Shown here one piece after another: positions 6,866 through 14,761 of a DNA stretch of 31,389 bases. A program made the translations under genes and the position numbers. The notes under the pieces were generated by a model, which had not been told where the DNA came from, did not search any database, and was given only the letters and a program-made list of their open reading frames with translations. Each line of letters opens with the position of its first letter. Position 1 is the stretch's first letter. This DNA is from an uncultured Collinsella sp. (GTDB taxonomy: Bacteria > Actinomycetota > Coriobacteriia > Coriobacteriales > Coriobacteriaceae), in assembly GCA_905197665.1 (NCBI GenBank), contig CAJJZP010000024.1, forward strand, positions 1 to 31,389, in the 5' to 3' direction.

Positions 6866-8161
6866 ATGCTCGCCTTTTTACAAACCAACACACCCATCGT
6901 GATCTTCAACCAGATTGTCGTCACGCTGCTCACGGTCTGCTTCTTGTACCAGGTGGTCTTCTTTGTCATCGGTGCTCTCCGCGGCGAGGTCGCGCCTCCC
7001 AAGGCCAAAAAACTCCACCGGTATGCCTTCTTTATTGCAGCACACAACGAGGAGGCCGTTATCGCCAACCTCGTTCGCTCCATCAAGGACCAGGATTATC
7101 CGTCCGAGCTCATCGAGGTCTTCGTGGTCGCCGATGCTTGCACCGACAACACGGCGCAGCTCGCGCGCGAGGCCGGTGCCATTGTTTACGAGCGCAATGA
7201 CCTGGCCCGCAAGGGCAAGAGCTGGGTCATGGACTTTGGTTTCGATCGCATTCTCAACGAGTATCCCGACACGTTTGAGGGCTACTTTATCTTCGATGCC
7301 GACAATGTTATCTCCCGCGATTACGTCTCCAAGATGAATGATGCCTTTGACCAGGGCTTTCATGTGGTCACGAGCTATCGTAACTCCAAGAACTTCGGCA
7401 GTTCGTGGATTTCCTCTGCCAACGCCACCTGGTATTTGCGTGAGGCCCGCTTCCTCAACAACGCGCGTAATATCTGCAAGACGTCCTGCGCCGTCTCGGG
7501 CTCGGGCTACCTTATCTCCGCCAGTGTTATCGAGGGCATGCACGGCTGGCAGTTCCATACACTGACCGAGGACATCCAGTTCACCACGTTCTGCGCCATT
7601 CACGGCATCCGCATCGGTTATGCGCCGGCGGAGTTCTTTGACGAGCAACCGGTGACGTTTAAGGCGTCCTGGAAACAGCGCATGCGCTGGACCAAGGGCT
7701 TCTACCAGGTCTTTTTTACCTACGGCAAGCATCTGGTCAAGTCGACGTTCCGCTATCATCGCTTTGCCGCATATGACATGTTTATGACCATCGCTCCGGG
7801 CATGCTGCTGTCCCTGATCTCCATGCTCGCCAATGCGACATTCCTGATCGTGGGTGGCCTTTCGCATGGTTTCTTGGCTACCGAGGTCGAGATGCAGGCT
7901 TGTGCCGCCTCGCTTATCATGACGTTCGTGATGATGTACCAGACCTTCTTTATCCTGGCGCTGCTCACGACCATCTTTGAGTACAAGCACATTCATTGCG
8001 CTCAAAAGTGGCGCCTGGTGACCAACCTGTTTACCTTCCCGATCTTTATGTTCAGTTATATCCCCATTACGGTGGCTGCGTTGTTCCTGAAGGTCGACTG
8101 GGTCCCGACGCAACACGCCGTCAACGTTACCCTCGACGAGGTCATGCAAGGCGCCAAGTAA
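6866..8161 (+). CDS. Membrane glycosyltransferase, family 2
   Basis: This is a 431-residue integral membrane protein with an inverting GT-A domain. A hydrophobic N-terminal segment (about residues 10-35) is followed by the catalytic domain: HNEE in the first strand region, the metal-binding DAD at 144-146 and QRMRW at 271-275, which is the QxxRW motif of processive enzymes such as BcsA and hyaluronan synthase. Three or four membrane helices form the C-terminal third. It probably transfers sugar from a nucleotide sugar to a surface polysaccharide or glycolipid, but product and sugar cannot be inferred. The start ATG has GGGAG five to six bases upstream. It is a single-gene unit closed by the terminator at 8172-8209. 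Confidence 0.88.
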   Translation: MLAFLQTNTPIVIFNQIVVTLLTVCFLYQVVFFVIGALRGEVAPPKAKKLHRYAFFIAAHNEEAVIANLVRSIKDQDYPSELIEVFVVADACTDNTAQLAREAGAIVYERNDLARKGKSWVMDFGFDRILNEYPDTFEGYFIFDADNVISRDYVSKMNDAFDQGFHVVTSYRNSKNFGSSWISSANATWYLREARFLNNARNICKTSCAVSGSGYLISASVIEGMHGWQFHTLTEDIQFTTFCAIHGIRIGYAPAEFFDEQPVTFKASWKQRMRWTKGFYQVFFTYGKHLVKSTFRYHRFAAYDMFMTIAPGMLLSLISMLANATFLIVGGLSHGFLATEVEMQACAASLIMTFVMMYQTFFILALLTTIFEYKHIHCAQKWRLVTNLFTFPIFMFSYIPITVAALFLKVDWVPTQHAVNVTLDEVMQGAK

Positions 8162-8171
8162 CCACGACCAG

Positions 8172-8209
8172 AACCACCGCAAAGGGGGTGCACCTTTGTG
8201 GTGGTTTTT
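8172..8209 (+). terminator. Rho-independent terminator
   Basis: AACCACCGCAAAGG (8172-8185) pairs with CCTTTGTGGTGGTT (8193-8206) through one G-U wobble around a 7-base loop, followed by T to 8209. It is closely related in sequence to the element at 505-545. Confidence 0.9.
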
Positions 8210-8240
8210 GCTTTTGAGCAGCTGCTCATGGAGGTGCACG

Positions 8241-8663
8241 ATGTTCTACATCCCATTTTGGATCTGCGCCTTTGCCGGTGCGGTGATTGATGTCCGTGAA
8301 CGGCGGTTTCCCAACGCGCTTGCCGCCGCATGCGCCGTGGCGGCGTTTGCAGGCGTTTGGCTGGACAGGGGCTTGAACACGGCGCTTGACCACGCCGGTC
8401 CTGCCGTTATCGTGTACCTTTCCCTTGTGCTGACCGAGTCGCTTTGGCGGCGTTTCCGCCAGGCCCCCGGCATCGGCATGGGGGATGCCAAGGCGCTTTT
8501 CGCGCTTTGCACGCTCGACCCTCTGGGCGGCATCGTGGCATTTGCCGTCGCGCTCCTGGTCCTGGCCCTCTCCTGCCTCTTTACAAAATCGCGCTCCCTG
8601 CCTTTGCTCCCGTTTTTGGTGCCGATATTTGCCATAATCGAGGTCGTGGGCTGGACATTGTAA
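8241..8663 (+). CDS. Small A24-family prepilin peptidase-like membrane protein
   Basis: This 140-residue, very hydrophobic protein carries both aspartate motifs of the type IV prepilin peptidase family: Asp17 in VIDVRERRFPN and Asp82 in GIGMGDAK. These proteases cut the leader of type IV pilin-like proteins at the inner face of the membrane. It lacks the N-terminal methyltransferase domain of PilD, so it resembles the short TadV/CpaA type. The start is fixed by GGAGGTG six bases before ATG 8241. No pilin or secretion gene lies in the window, so its substrate must be encoded elsewhere. The dGTPase-like gene follows after 31 bases and may be cotranscribed. Confidence 0.82.
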   Translation: MFYIPFWICAFAGAVIDVRERRFPNALAAACAVAAFAGVWLDRGLNTALDHAGPAVIVYLSLVLTESLWRRFRQAPGIGMGDAKALFALCTLDPLGGIVAFAVALLVLALSCLFTKSRSLPLLPFLVPIFAIIEVVGWTL

Positions 8664-8694
8664 CCGATTGCGCATCCTTTTTAAGGAGCATGCC

Positions 8695-9942
8695 ATGGCA
8701 ACTAATCAAGAAACGGCCGTCATTAAGGCGCGCATGGACCGCATTCCCGCGGCGTTGTTGCCCGAGCTGGTCGAGCGTATCGCCGCCGACCGCGCCTCGG
8801 GTGTCGTTAATCCTTATCGATGCTGCGACGACCAGGTCATTCGTCGTATAGATCGCGCTGCCGACAAAGGCACGCTTATGCGTCCGGCGTTTATGCGCGA
8901 TACCGAAAAGATTCTTCATCTTCCTGCGTACACGCGTTATGCAGGCAAAACGCAGGTCTTTAGCTTTCGCAGCAACGACGACCTGTCGCGGCGCGGCCTT
9001 CATGTGCAGCTCGTCTCGCGCATTGCCCGCGATATCGGCCGTGCCCTGGGCCTCAACTGCGATTTGATCGAGGCGATTGGCCTGGGCCACGATTTGGGCC
9101 ACACGCCCTTTGGCCATGCCGGCGAGCGTTTCCTCAACGATATCTATCACGAGCGTACGGGTCGTTATTTTTTCCATAACGTGCAGTCCGTCCGCGTGCT
9201 CGACGCGCTGTACGGCCGCAACGTGTCGCTCCAGACGCTCGACGGCGTGCTGTGCCATAACGGCGAGTACGAGCAGCGTGTCTTTGAACTCTCGGACATG
9301 GCGTCGTTTGACCAGTTCGACCGTACCGTCGAGGACTGCATTGCCACGGGCTATGGCGCGATCGAGCACCTGCGCCCCATGACCCTCGAGGGCTGTGTGG
9401 TGCGTATCTCGGATATCCTCGCCTACGTTGGGCGCGATCGCCAAGACGCCATCGCGGCGGGCCTGTTGTCACCCGACGCTTTTGACGATGGCCTGGGCGG
9501 GGCTTACAACAGCTGGATCCTCACGCACGCTTCTATCGATATCGTTGAGCATAGCTACGGCAAACCGCGTATCGAGATGAGCGAGGACCTGTTTGAGGAG
9601 ATCCGCCGGGCGAAGCGCGAGAACTACGAGAAGATCTATAGCAAGGGCGGTATCGAAGGCGATTCTGAGGCAGAGTTGCGTGAGGCCTTCGAAAAGCTCT
9701 ACGACCGTTGCCTGCAGGATCTAAATAAAGGCGACGAGTTCTCTTACATCTTTAAGCATCATGTTTCGCGCATTGAGCAGCAGCTTTCCTACTACGATCG
9801 CACCTATGCCTGGCAGGACGACAAGGATCAGGCCGTCGTCGATTACATCGCAAGCATGACGGACGGTTATTTCTGCGAGCTGACGAGCAAGCTGTTCCCG
9901 GGTCTAAAGTTTCCGCATCGTACCTATATTAACGAACGGTAG
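8695..9942 (+). CDS. dGTPase-like HD-domain triphosphohydrolase
   Basis: This 415-residue protein belongs to the deoxyguanosinetriphosphate triphosphohydrolase-like family. The HD core shows FSFRSNDD, HVQLVSRIARDIGR and GHDLGHTPFGHAGE, with the His132-Asp133 pair and neighbouring histidines coordinating metal. Enzymes of this type split dNTPs into deoxynucleoside and triphosphate and help to balance the dNTP pool. The start ATG 8695 has AAGGAG six bases upstream; an in-frame TTG nine codons earlier would overlap that site. It lies just ahead of rarA, which acts at stalled forks, so the neighbourhood has a replication theme. Exact nucleotide preference is unknown. Confidence 0.9.
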   Translation: MATNQETAVIKARMDRIPAALLPELVERIAADRASGVVNPYRCCDDQVIRRIDRAADKGTLMRPAFMRDTEKILHLPAYTRYAGKTQVFSFRSNDDLSRRGLHVQLVSRIARDIGRALGLNCDLIEAIGLGHDLGHTPFGHAGERFLNDIYHERTGRYFFHNVQSVRVLDALYGRNVSLQTLDGVLCHNGEYEQRVFELSDMASFDQFDRTVEDCIATGYGAIEHLRPMTLEGCVVRISDILAYVGRDRQDAIAAGLLSPDAFDDGLGGAYNSWILTHASIDIVEHSYGKPRIEMSEDLFEEIRRAKRENYEKIYSKGGIEGDSEAELREAFEKLYDRCLQDLNKGDEFSYIFKHHVSRIEQQLSYYDRTYAWQDDKDQAVVDYIASMTDGYFCELTSKLFPGLKFPHRTYINER

Positions 9943-9957
9943 TTCGTATTTATTCGG

Positions 9958-9963
9958 TATACT
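9958..9963 (+). promoter_or_regulatory. Possible -10 box upstream of rarA
   Basis: TATACT lies about 40 bases before the chosen start. No convincing -35 box is seen 16-18 bases upstream, so this is tentative. Confidence 0.3.
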
Positions 9964-10002
9964 GTTTGTGGAAAACGTTTTTGATTGATGCACGGGATGG
10001 CT

Positions 10003-11352
10003 ATGGACGACCTTTTTTCTGCTTCGACGCGCGAGCGTTCCTTTCAGAATGCGCCGCTTGCGGTGCGCATGCGCCCCAATTCGCTCGACGAGTATGTGGG
10101 CCAGCAAAAGGCCGTCGGTAAGGGCTCGTGGCTGCGCGCCGCGATTGAGCATGACGTGCTGTCGAGCGTGATTCTGTACGGCCCGGCTGGCACGGGCAAG
10201 ACGACGCTGGCCCACATTATCGCCAACCATACCAAGAGCGAGTTTGTCGAGGTCAGCGCCGTGACGGGCACTGTGAAGGACCTGCGCCGCGTAATCGATG
10301 AGGCTAAGACCCGTCTGAACACCTACGACCGCCGCACCATTCTATTCATCGATGAGATTCACCGCTTCTCTAAGTCGCAGCAGGATGCCCTGCTGCATGC
10401 AGTTGAGAACCGTACCGTCATTATGATTGGCGCTACGACGGAGAACCCGTACTTCGAGGTCAATTCGGCACTGTTGTCGCGCGGACGCGTGGTGGAGCTT
10501 GAACATCTGAAGGATGAGGATATCGCCACGCTTATTGAGCGTGCGCTCGAGGCGCCACAGGGCTTGAACGGAAAGTTTTCTGCCGATGATGATACGGTCA
10601 AGACCATCTGCACGCTGGCCGCGGGTGATGCGCGCTCTGCCCTGACGACGCTCGAGCTGGCGAGCGAGATTGCCGTCACGCGTCCCGATACCGAAGGGAC
10701 GCCAGCGCCGGCGGCGGGGGAGCGTTATCCCATCACCGTCGATGACGTGAAGATTGCCAACCCGCGCCGCGGTTTTTCGTATGACAAAAACGGCGACATG
10801 CACTATGACATTATCAGTGCGTTCATCAAGTCCATGCGCGGCAGCGACCCCGATGCCACGATCTATTGGCTCGCGCGCATGATTGACGCGGGGGAGGATC
10901 CTAAGTTTATCGCCCGTCGCATTATGATTCAGGCTTCTGAGGATGTTGGCAATGCCGATCCGCAGGCACTTTTGGTGGCACATGCCGCGTTTAAGTCTGC
11001 CGAGGTCATTGGCTATCCCGAGTGCCGTATTAACCTGGCTCAGGCTGCACTCTATGTGTGCTTGGCGCCTAAATCCAACGCGTGTGAGGCTTCGATCGAT
11101 GCGGCGCTTGCCGATATCCACTCTAGTGGGCTTCGCGAGGTGCCGAGTTATCTGCGCGATCGCCATCGCCCGGGCAGCGATGAATACGGTGTGTATAAGT
11201 ATCCGCACGATTATCCCGAAGGCTGGGTCGACCAGCGCTATTTGCCCGAAGGCTTAGAACGCGGTGCATTTTGGCGGCCTGCCGGCCGTGGTTGGGAAGA
11301 ATGGCGCGTAGAACAAAGCGAACGTGACCGTAGCGGGAATGAACCGAAGTAG
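10003..11352 (+). CDS. rarA: Replication-associated recombination protein A, AAA+ ATPase
   Basis: About 449 residues of the RarA/MgsA/WRNIP1 family, which acts on stalled replication forks and interacts with single-strand-binding protein. The N-terminus reads PLAVRMRPNSLDEYVGQQ. Walker A is GPAGTGKTT (residues 60-68), Walker B is LFIDEIHRF, and GATTENP is sensor 1. The C-terminal half holds the tetramerisation domain with SEDVGNADP and YLRDRHRPGSDEYGVYKYPHD-like family features. Several starts are possible: ATG 9988, 9997 and 10003. I chose 10003 because MDDLF is a typical opening and GGGATGG precedes it, but this is not certain. It probably forms its own unit or follows the dGTPase-like gene. 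Confidence 0.93.
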   Translation: MDDLFSASTRERSFQNAPLAVRMRPNSLDEYVGQQKAVGKGSWLRAAIEHDVLSSVILYGPAGTGKTTLAHIIANHTKSEFVEVSAVTGTVKDLRRVIDEAKTRLNTYDRRTILFIDEIHRFSKSQQDALLHAVENRTVIMIGATTENPYFEVNSALLSRGRVVELEHLKDEDIATLIERALEAPQGLNGKFSADDDTVKTICTLAAGDARSALTTLELASEIAVTRPDTEGTPAPAAGERYPITVDDVKIANPRRGFSYDKNGDMHYDIISAFIKSMRGSDPDATIYWLARMIDAGEDPKFIARRIMIQASEDVGNADPQALLVAHAAFKSAEVIGYPECRINLAQAALYVCLAPKSNACEASIDAALADIHSSGLREVPSYLRDRHRPGSDEYGVYKYPHDYPEGWVDQRYLPEGLERGAFWRPAGRGWEEWRVEQSERDRSGNEPK

Positions 11353-11452
11353 CTGCTGATAATTTTGTCCCACGTTGCTGCTCTTGGCATGTTCGGTCCC
11401 CTTTGGGGTACCATGGAAAGCGTCTGTATTTCGATTCCTTTGGGAGGCTTGT

Positions 11453-12040
11453 ATGAGTCCCATTCAAATCGCCTTGCTGCTGCTCGCCGTTGCCGGCGTG
11501 TGGGCTATCGTTGAGCTCGCGCTTACCCTGCGCAAGACCCGCACCGTCGTTGATTCGCTCGACAAGACGGTGAGTGACCTTAACAATACGCTCGCCGAGG
11601 CACAGCCTGTGGTGGCAAAGCTCGATGGCGCTGTCGATGAGCTCACCCCCGCGCTGGCACAGGTTGAGCCGCTCCTCAAGTCGAGCAAGACTGCCGTTGA
11701 TGCTCTGACGTCCAACCTCGTTGAGGTTGAGGCGGTCGTTCGCGACATCTCCGAGGTCACGGGCAGCGTGGCCGAGGCCAGCAATGCCGTATCGAGCGTG
11801 ACTGATTCTGCTGCTGGTGCCGTGCAGAAGCTCTTCAATAAGGTGAAGGCTCCTGCAGCCGACGCCGATCGCAAGCTCGCCGCTGCCGCCGCCGAGGCCG
11901 AGCAGCCTACCGAGCGCGTTCTGATTGGCGATGACGATGCCGCTGCTGACGACGATGATGTTCAGAAGCCCGCTGCTAAGCCTGCTCAGTATTACACTTA
12001 TACGCCTGCCGAGACCTCCGAGGAGTCCTGCGATGAGTAG
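11453..12040 (+). CDS. Membrane-anchored coiled-coil protein, DUF948-like
   Basis: This is a 195-residue protein with one N-terminal membrane segment (about residues 4-24) followed by a long heptad-rich region (about 28-130) with spaced Leu/Val and VDxLxxxVxxLxxxL-like repeats. It ends in an acidic, alanine-rich tail with runs of Asp. The pattern fits the DUF948 / YtxG family, which in Bacillus is a stress-induced protein. The start ATG 11453 has GGGAGG five bases upstream. Its last eight bases overlap the start of the RsbW-like gene, so both are surely coexpressed with sigB. Its function is unknown; a role as a membrane scaffold or sensor for the sigma module is inference from position only. 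Confidence 0.7.
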   Translation: MSPIQIALLLLAVAGVWAIVELALTLRKTRTVVDSLDKTVSDLNNTLAEAQPVVAKLDGAVDELTPALAQVEPLLKSSKTAVDALTSNLVEVEAVVRDISEVTGSVAEASNAVSSVTDSAAGAVQKLFNKVKAPAADADRKLAAAAAEAEQPTERVLIGDDDAAADDDDVQKPAAKPAQYYTYTPAETSEESCDE

Positions 12041-12410
12041 CGAAGCAACCTGCCCCATTACGCTGAGCGTTGCCGGTGATCCGCGTCTCGCGCGCTTGGT
12101 GCGCATGACGGCCGCCAACGTCGGCGCCCTGTGCTCTATGTCCGTTGATCGCATCGAGGACATTCGTATGGCTGCCGAAGAAGCCTTCATCTTTGGCTGC
12201 ACGGCTGTTGATTCCGACGATATCTCGATCAAATTCGATGTCGACGAATCGCATGTGGGCATGACCTTTACCTTTGGCGACCAGGCGACTGTCGATGAGG
12301 ATGACCAGGCTGCCGTGTATGCCGAGCTCATTTTGGCGAGTGTGTGTGACTCTTACGAAAAGACTACAGCGCCCCTAACGCTTTCCCTCGACCTCAAGGC
12401 GGATATCTAA
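12033..12410 (+). CDS. RsbW-like anti-sigma factor with eroded ATP-binding boxes
   Basis: This 125-residue protein has the layout of an RsbW/SpoIIAB-type GHKL protein and directly precedes a SigB-family gene, which is where anti-sigma kinases normally sit. RIEDIRMAAEEAF aligns with the N-box helix of RsbW (IEDLKIAVSEA), but the Asn needed for magnesium and ATP is replaced in the following FIFGC. No DxGxG G1 box and no glycine-rich G2 box are visible; the latter region reads AVYAELILASVCD. It may bind the sigma factor without kinase activity. The start ATG 12033 has GAGGAG upstream and overlaps the previous gene by eight bases. One base separates its stop from sigB. Confidence 0.65.
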   Translation: MSSEATCPITLSVAGDPRLARLVRMTAANVGALCSMSVDRIEDIRMAAEEAFIFGCTAVDSDDISIKFDVDESHVGMTFTFGDQATVDEDDQAAVYAELILASVCDSYEKTTAPLTLSLDLKADI

Positions 12411-12411
12411 T

Positions 12412-13203
12412 ATGACCGAACGCTCCCGGAGCGGCAAGACCGCTTGGGACAAGGAGAAAACCCGCGAGCTGTTTCGTCGTTATAAGGAGACCGGTGATCC
12501 GGATGCTCGCGAGCAGCTCGTCATGTCCCATATGAACCTGGTAAGGTTTCTTGCCAACAAATTCAAGAACCGCGGCGAGCCGCTCGATGACCTTTTGCAG
12601 GTCGGGTACTTGGGCTTGCTCAAGGCTATCGATCGCTTTGATCCCGAGCGCGGACTCGAGTTCACGACGTTTGCCACGCCCACCATCTTGGGCGAGATTA
12701 AGCGCCACTTCCGCGACAAGGGCTGGAGTGTGCGCGTGCCGCGTCGTCTGCAGGAGCTCTCTGCCAAGGTTAACCAGGCCACCGATAAGCTTACCAACGA
12801 GCTTCAGCGTTCGCCCAAGGTTGAGGAAATCGCCGATTACCTTGGCGTGACCGTCGACGAGGTGCTCGAAGCTATGGAATCGTCCTCGGCCTACACCTCG
12901 GTGCCCATCGAGGCCCCCGGCGCGTCCGACTCCGACGATGCTCCCTCGATTCTCGATCGCTATGCCGACGACGACAACGAGCTCGACTTTACCGATGACC
13001 GCCTGGTAATCGAGGAAGCCATCCGCGATTTCTCGCCGCGCGAGCGTGAGGTGATCGAGCTACGCTTTGTGAAGGGCATGACCCAGATCGAGATTGCCAA
13101 GAAGCTGGGCATCTCGCAGGTGCAGGTTTCGCGTCTGCTGCGCCGCACGCTTAAGAAGATTCAAGATAAGATTGACCCCGACGGAGTGATGGTTCGTTCA
13201 TGA
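12412..13203 (+). CDS. sigB: RNA polymerase sigma factor, SigB/SigF/SigG family
   Basis: This is a 263-residue group 3 sigma-70 factor. Region 2 is clear (NLVRFLANKF, DDLLQVGYLGLLKAIDRFDP, FTTFATPTILGEIKRHFRDK). Region 3 follows (VPRRLQELSAKVNQA). Region 4 holds a helix-turn-helix (FSPREREVIELRF, IAKKLGISQVQVSRLLRR). In this family the factor directs RNA polymerase to general-stress or sporulation promoters and is held by an RsbW-type anti-sigma factor; sporulation is not expected here, so general stress is more likely. The start is one base after the upstream stop with only a weak AAGGCGG site, so translation is probably coupled. No RsbV anti-antagonist gene is present in the window. Confidence 0.9.
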   Translation: MTERSRSGKTAWDKEKTRELFRRYKETGDPDAREQLVMSHMNLVRFLANKFKNRGEPLDDLLQVGYLGLLKAIDRFDPERGLEFTTFATPTILGEIKRHFRDKGWSVRVPRRLQELSAKVNQATDKLTNELQRSPKVEEIADYLGVTVDEVLEAMESSSAYTSVPIEAPGASDSDDAPSILDRYADDDNELDFTDDRLVIEEAIRDFSPREREVIELRFVKGMTQIEIAKKLGISQVQVSRLLRRTLKKIQDKIDPDGVMVRS

Positions 13204-14609
13204 GTGAGCACCCCCAACAAATCGACCGCACGCTTCGCGATACCCGCATTCTGACGCTGCGCATTTGGGGCGTCGTCGGCTGCATTGTCATCGCTGCCGT
13301 CATCTTTAACCTTATGGGCATCCTGGCACCGGTCATCGAGTTTTTGGCAGTCGGTTCCATCATTGCTTTTGTGATGTCCCCGATCACCAACTGGCTCGAG
13401 CATCATGGCGTGAATCGCGGCATCGGTTCGCTTATAGCGCTTATTGTTGTTGTTGCCGTGCTCGTCGGTGTTGTTTGCATCTTGTCGCCGATTCTTTTTG
13501 GTCAGATCATGGAAGTCCTGAGCCGCCTGCCCGAGCAGCTTCGTGTTGCGGGTGGCGACCTCAACGAGATGGTCTCGCATGTCAAGACGCTCAACAACAC
13601 GCCGCTCATGGAGTATTTGGACGATAATCTTTCGTCGCTGGTTACCGTGGCATCGAAGTATGTGTCTCAGATCGCTGCCGAGCTTGGCCGCGGTGTGTTC
13701 CCGCTCATCACCAATACGGCCTCGCAGTTGTTCGTGATCTTCCTTGGTCTGGTGCTTGCCTACTGGATGGCCTGCGATTATCCTCGCATGCACCACGAGA
13801 TTTGCACCATCATCGGTCAGGAGAAGGAGACTTCGTACCGCTTTATGGTCGCCATCCTTTCTCGCTCTGTCGGCGGCTACATGCGCGGTATGGTCGTGAC
13901 GTCCATCTGCGGTGGTTTCCTCGCCTTTATTGGTTTTATGATTATCGGCCATCCGTATGCGGCGCTCATGGCTATCTTTACCGGCATCATGCATTTGGTT
14001 CCGGTCGTCGGCCCCTGGGTGAGCGCGGCAATCGCCACAGTGCTCGGTTTCATGTTCAGCCCCATGTTGGCGTTGTGGACGCTCATCGTGACGATGGTCG
14101 CGCAAAACGTCACTGATAACGTGATTTCGCCTAAGGTCATGCAGAGCTCGGTGCAGGTGCATCCCATCATGAGCCTCACGGCGCTCGTTATTGGCTCGGC
14201 ACTCATGGGCCCCATCGGCATGATTATTGCCATCCCGCTGTGTGCGGCCCTCAAGGGTATCTTCGTGTACTACTTCGAGAATGAGACCGGCCGACAGCTT
14301 GTGGCCTATGACGGCGCCGTGTTTAAGGGCACGCCGTACCGCGATGCCGATGGCAACCCGGTCGCCGCCTACGACGCGCTCGGCGACGACACCTTCATCT
14401 ACGAGTCCGAACTCATCGGCAACGAGACTGCGCCCGAGGCCAAGGCCATGCCCAAGCCCGAGCTCGATAATCCCTGGATTAAGATCTCTGGTCTGCAGCC
14501 CGATGCCACGGGCTTCTTCAAGAACCCCTTCGCCAAGGATGATGATTCCAACACGGATGACGACACCAAAACCGGCATCGACGGCTCCATGGACGATGAC
14601 GACAAGTAG
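13200..14609 (+). CDS. AI-2E family transporter (PerM/YdiK-like)
   Basis: This 469-residue membrane protein has about eight hydrophobic helices arranged as in the AI-2 exporter (AI-2E) family. The conserved central part shows YMRGMVVTSICGGFLAFIGF, then GIMHLVPVVGPWVSA and an AQNVTDNVISPKVM stretch near the end of the core. A hydrophilic, acidic tail of about 110 residues rich in Asp follows, longer than in most relatives. It overlaps sigB by four bases (ATGA), so it belongs to the same operon. Known relatives export autoinducer-2 or act as Na/Li-proton antiporters; the substrate here is unknown. The unit ends at the terminator at 14661-14689. Confidence 0.88.
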   Translation: MSEHPQQIDRTLRDTRILTLRIWGVVGCIVIAAVIFNLMGILAPVIEFLAVGSIIAFVMSPITNWLEHHGVNRGIGSLIALIVVVAVLVGVVCILSPILFGQIMEVLSRLPEQLRVAGGDLNEMVSHVKTLNNTPLMEYLDDNLSSLVTVASKYVSQIAAELGRGVFPLITNTASQLFVIFLGLVLAYWMACDYPRMHHEICTIIGQEKETSYRFMVAILSRSVGGYMRGMVVTSICGGFLAFIGFMIIGHPYAALMAIFTGIMHLVPVVGPWVSAAIATVLGFMFSPMLALWTLIVTMVAQNVTDNVISPKVMQSSVQVHPIMSLTALVIGSALMGPIGMIIAIPLCAALKGIFVYYFENETGRQLVAYDGAVFKGTPYRDADGNPVAAYDALGDDTFIYESELIGNETAPEAKAMPKPELDNPWIKISGLQPDATGFFKNPFAKDDDSNTDDDTKTGIDGSMDDDDK

Positions 14610-14660
14610 CGGGGTAATTCGGGCTAACATTCATACGCGCTAACATGCAATTTCGCTGAA

Positions 14661-14689
14661 GGGCCGGCATTGTGCCGGCCCTCTTTTTT
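14661..14689 (+). terminator. Rho-independent terminator of the sigB operon
   Basis: GGGCCGGCA (14661-14669) and TGCCGGCCC (14673-14681) form a perfect 9-bp stem with a 3-base loop, followed by CTTTTTT (14683-14689). Confidence 0.95.
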
Positions 14690-14715
14690 GCACAGGCGCG
14701 GTGGGATGGTAATAT
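14688..14715 (+). promoter_or_regulatory. Promoter of alaS
   Basis: TTGCAC (14688-14693) and TAATAT (14710-14715) are 16 bases apart. The -35 box overlaps the T run of the preceding terminator. The leader to ATG 14762 would be about 40 bases, too short for a T-box, unlike ileS. Confidence 0.7.
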
Positions 14716-14761
14716 CGTTACGTTTGAACTGTTTCGATATGAAACCGAGGAGATTCCCTCT

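Noticed and set aside
14672..14761. Upstream in-frame extension of alaS
   Set aside because: It overlaps the terminator and the promoter TTGCAC-N16-TAATAT.
14690..14761. T-box in front of alaS
   Set aside because: Only about 40 bases of leader are available, with no T-box core sequence.
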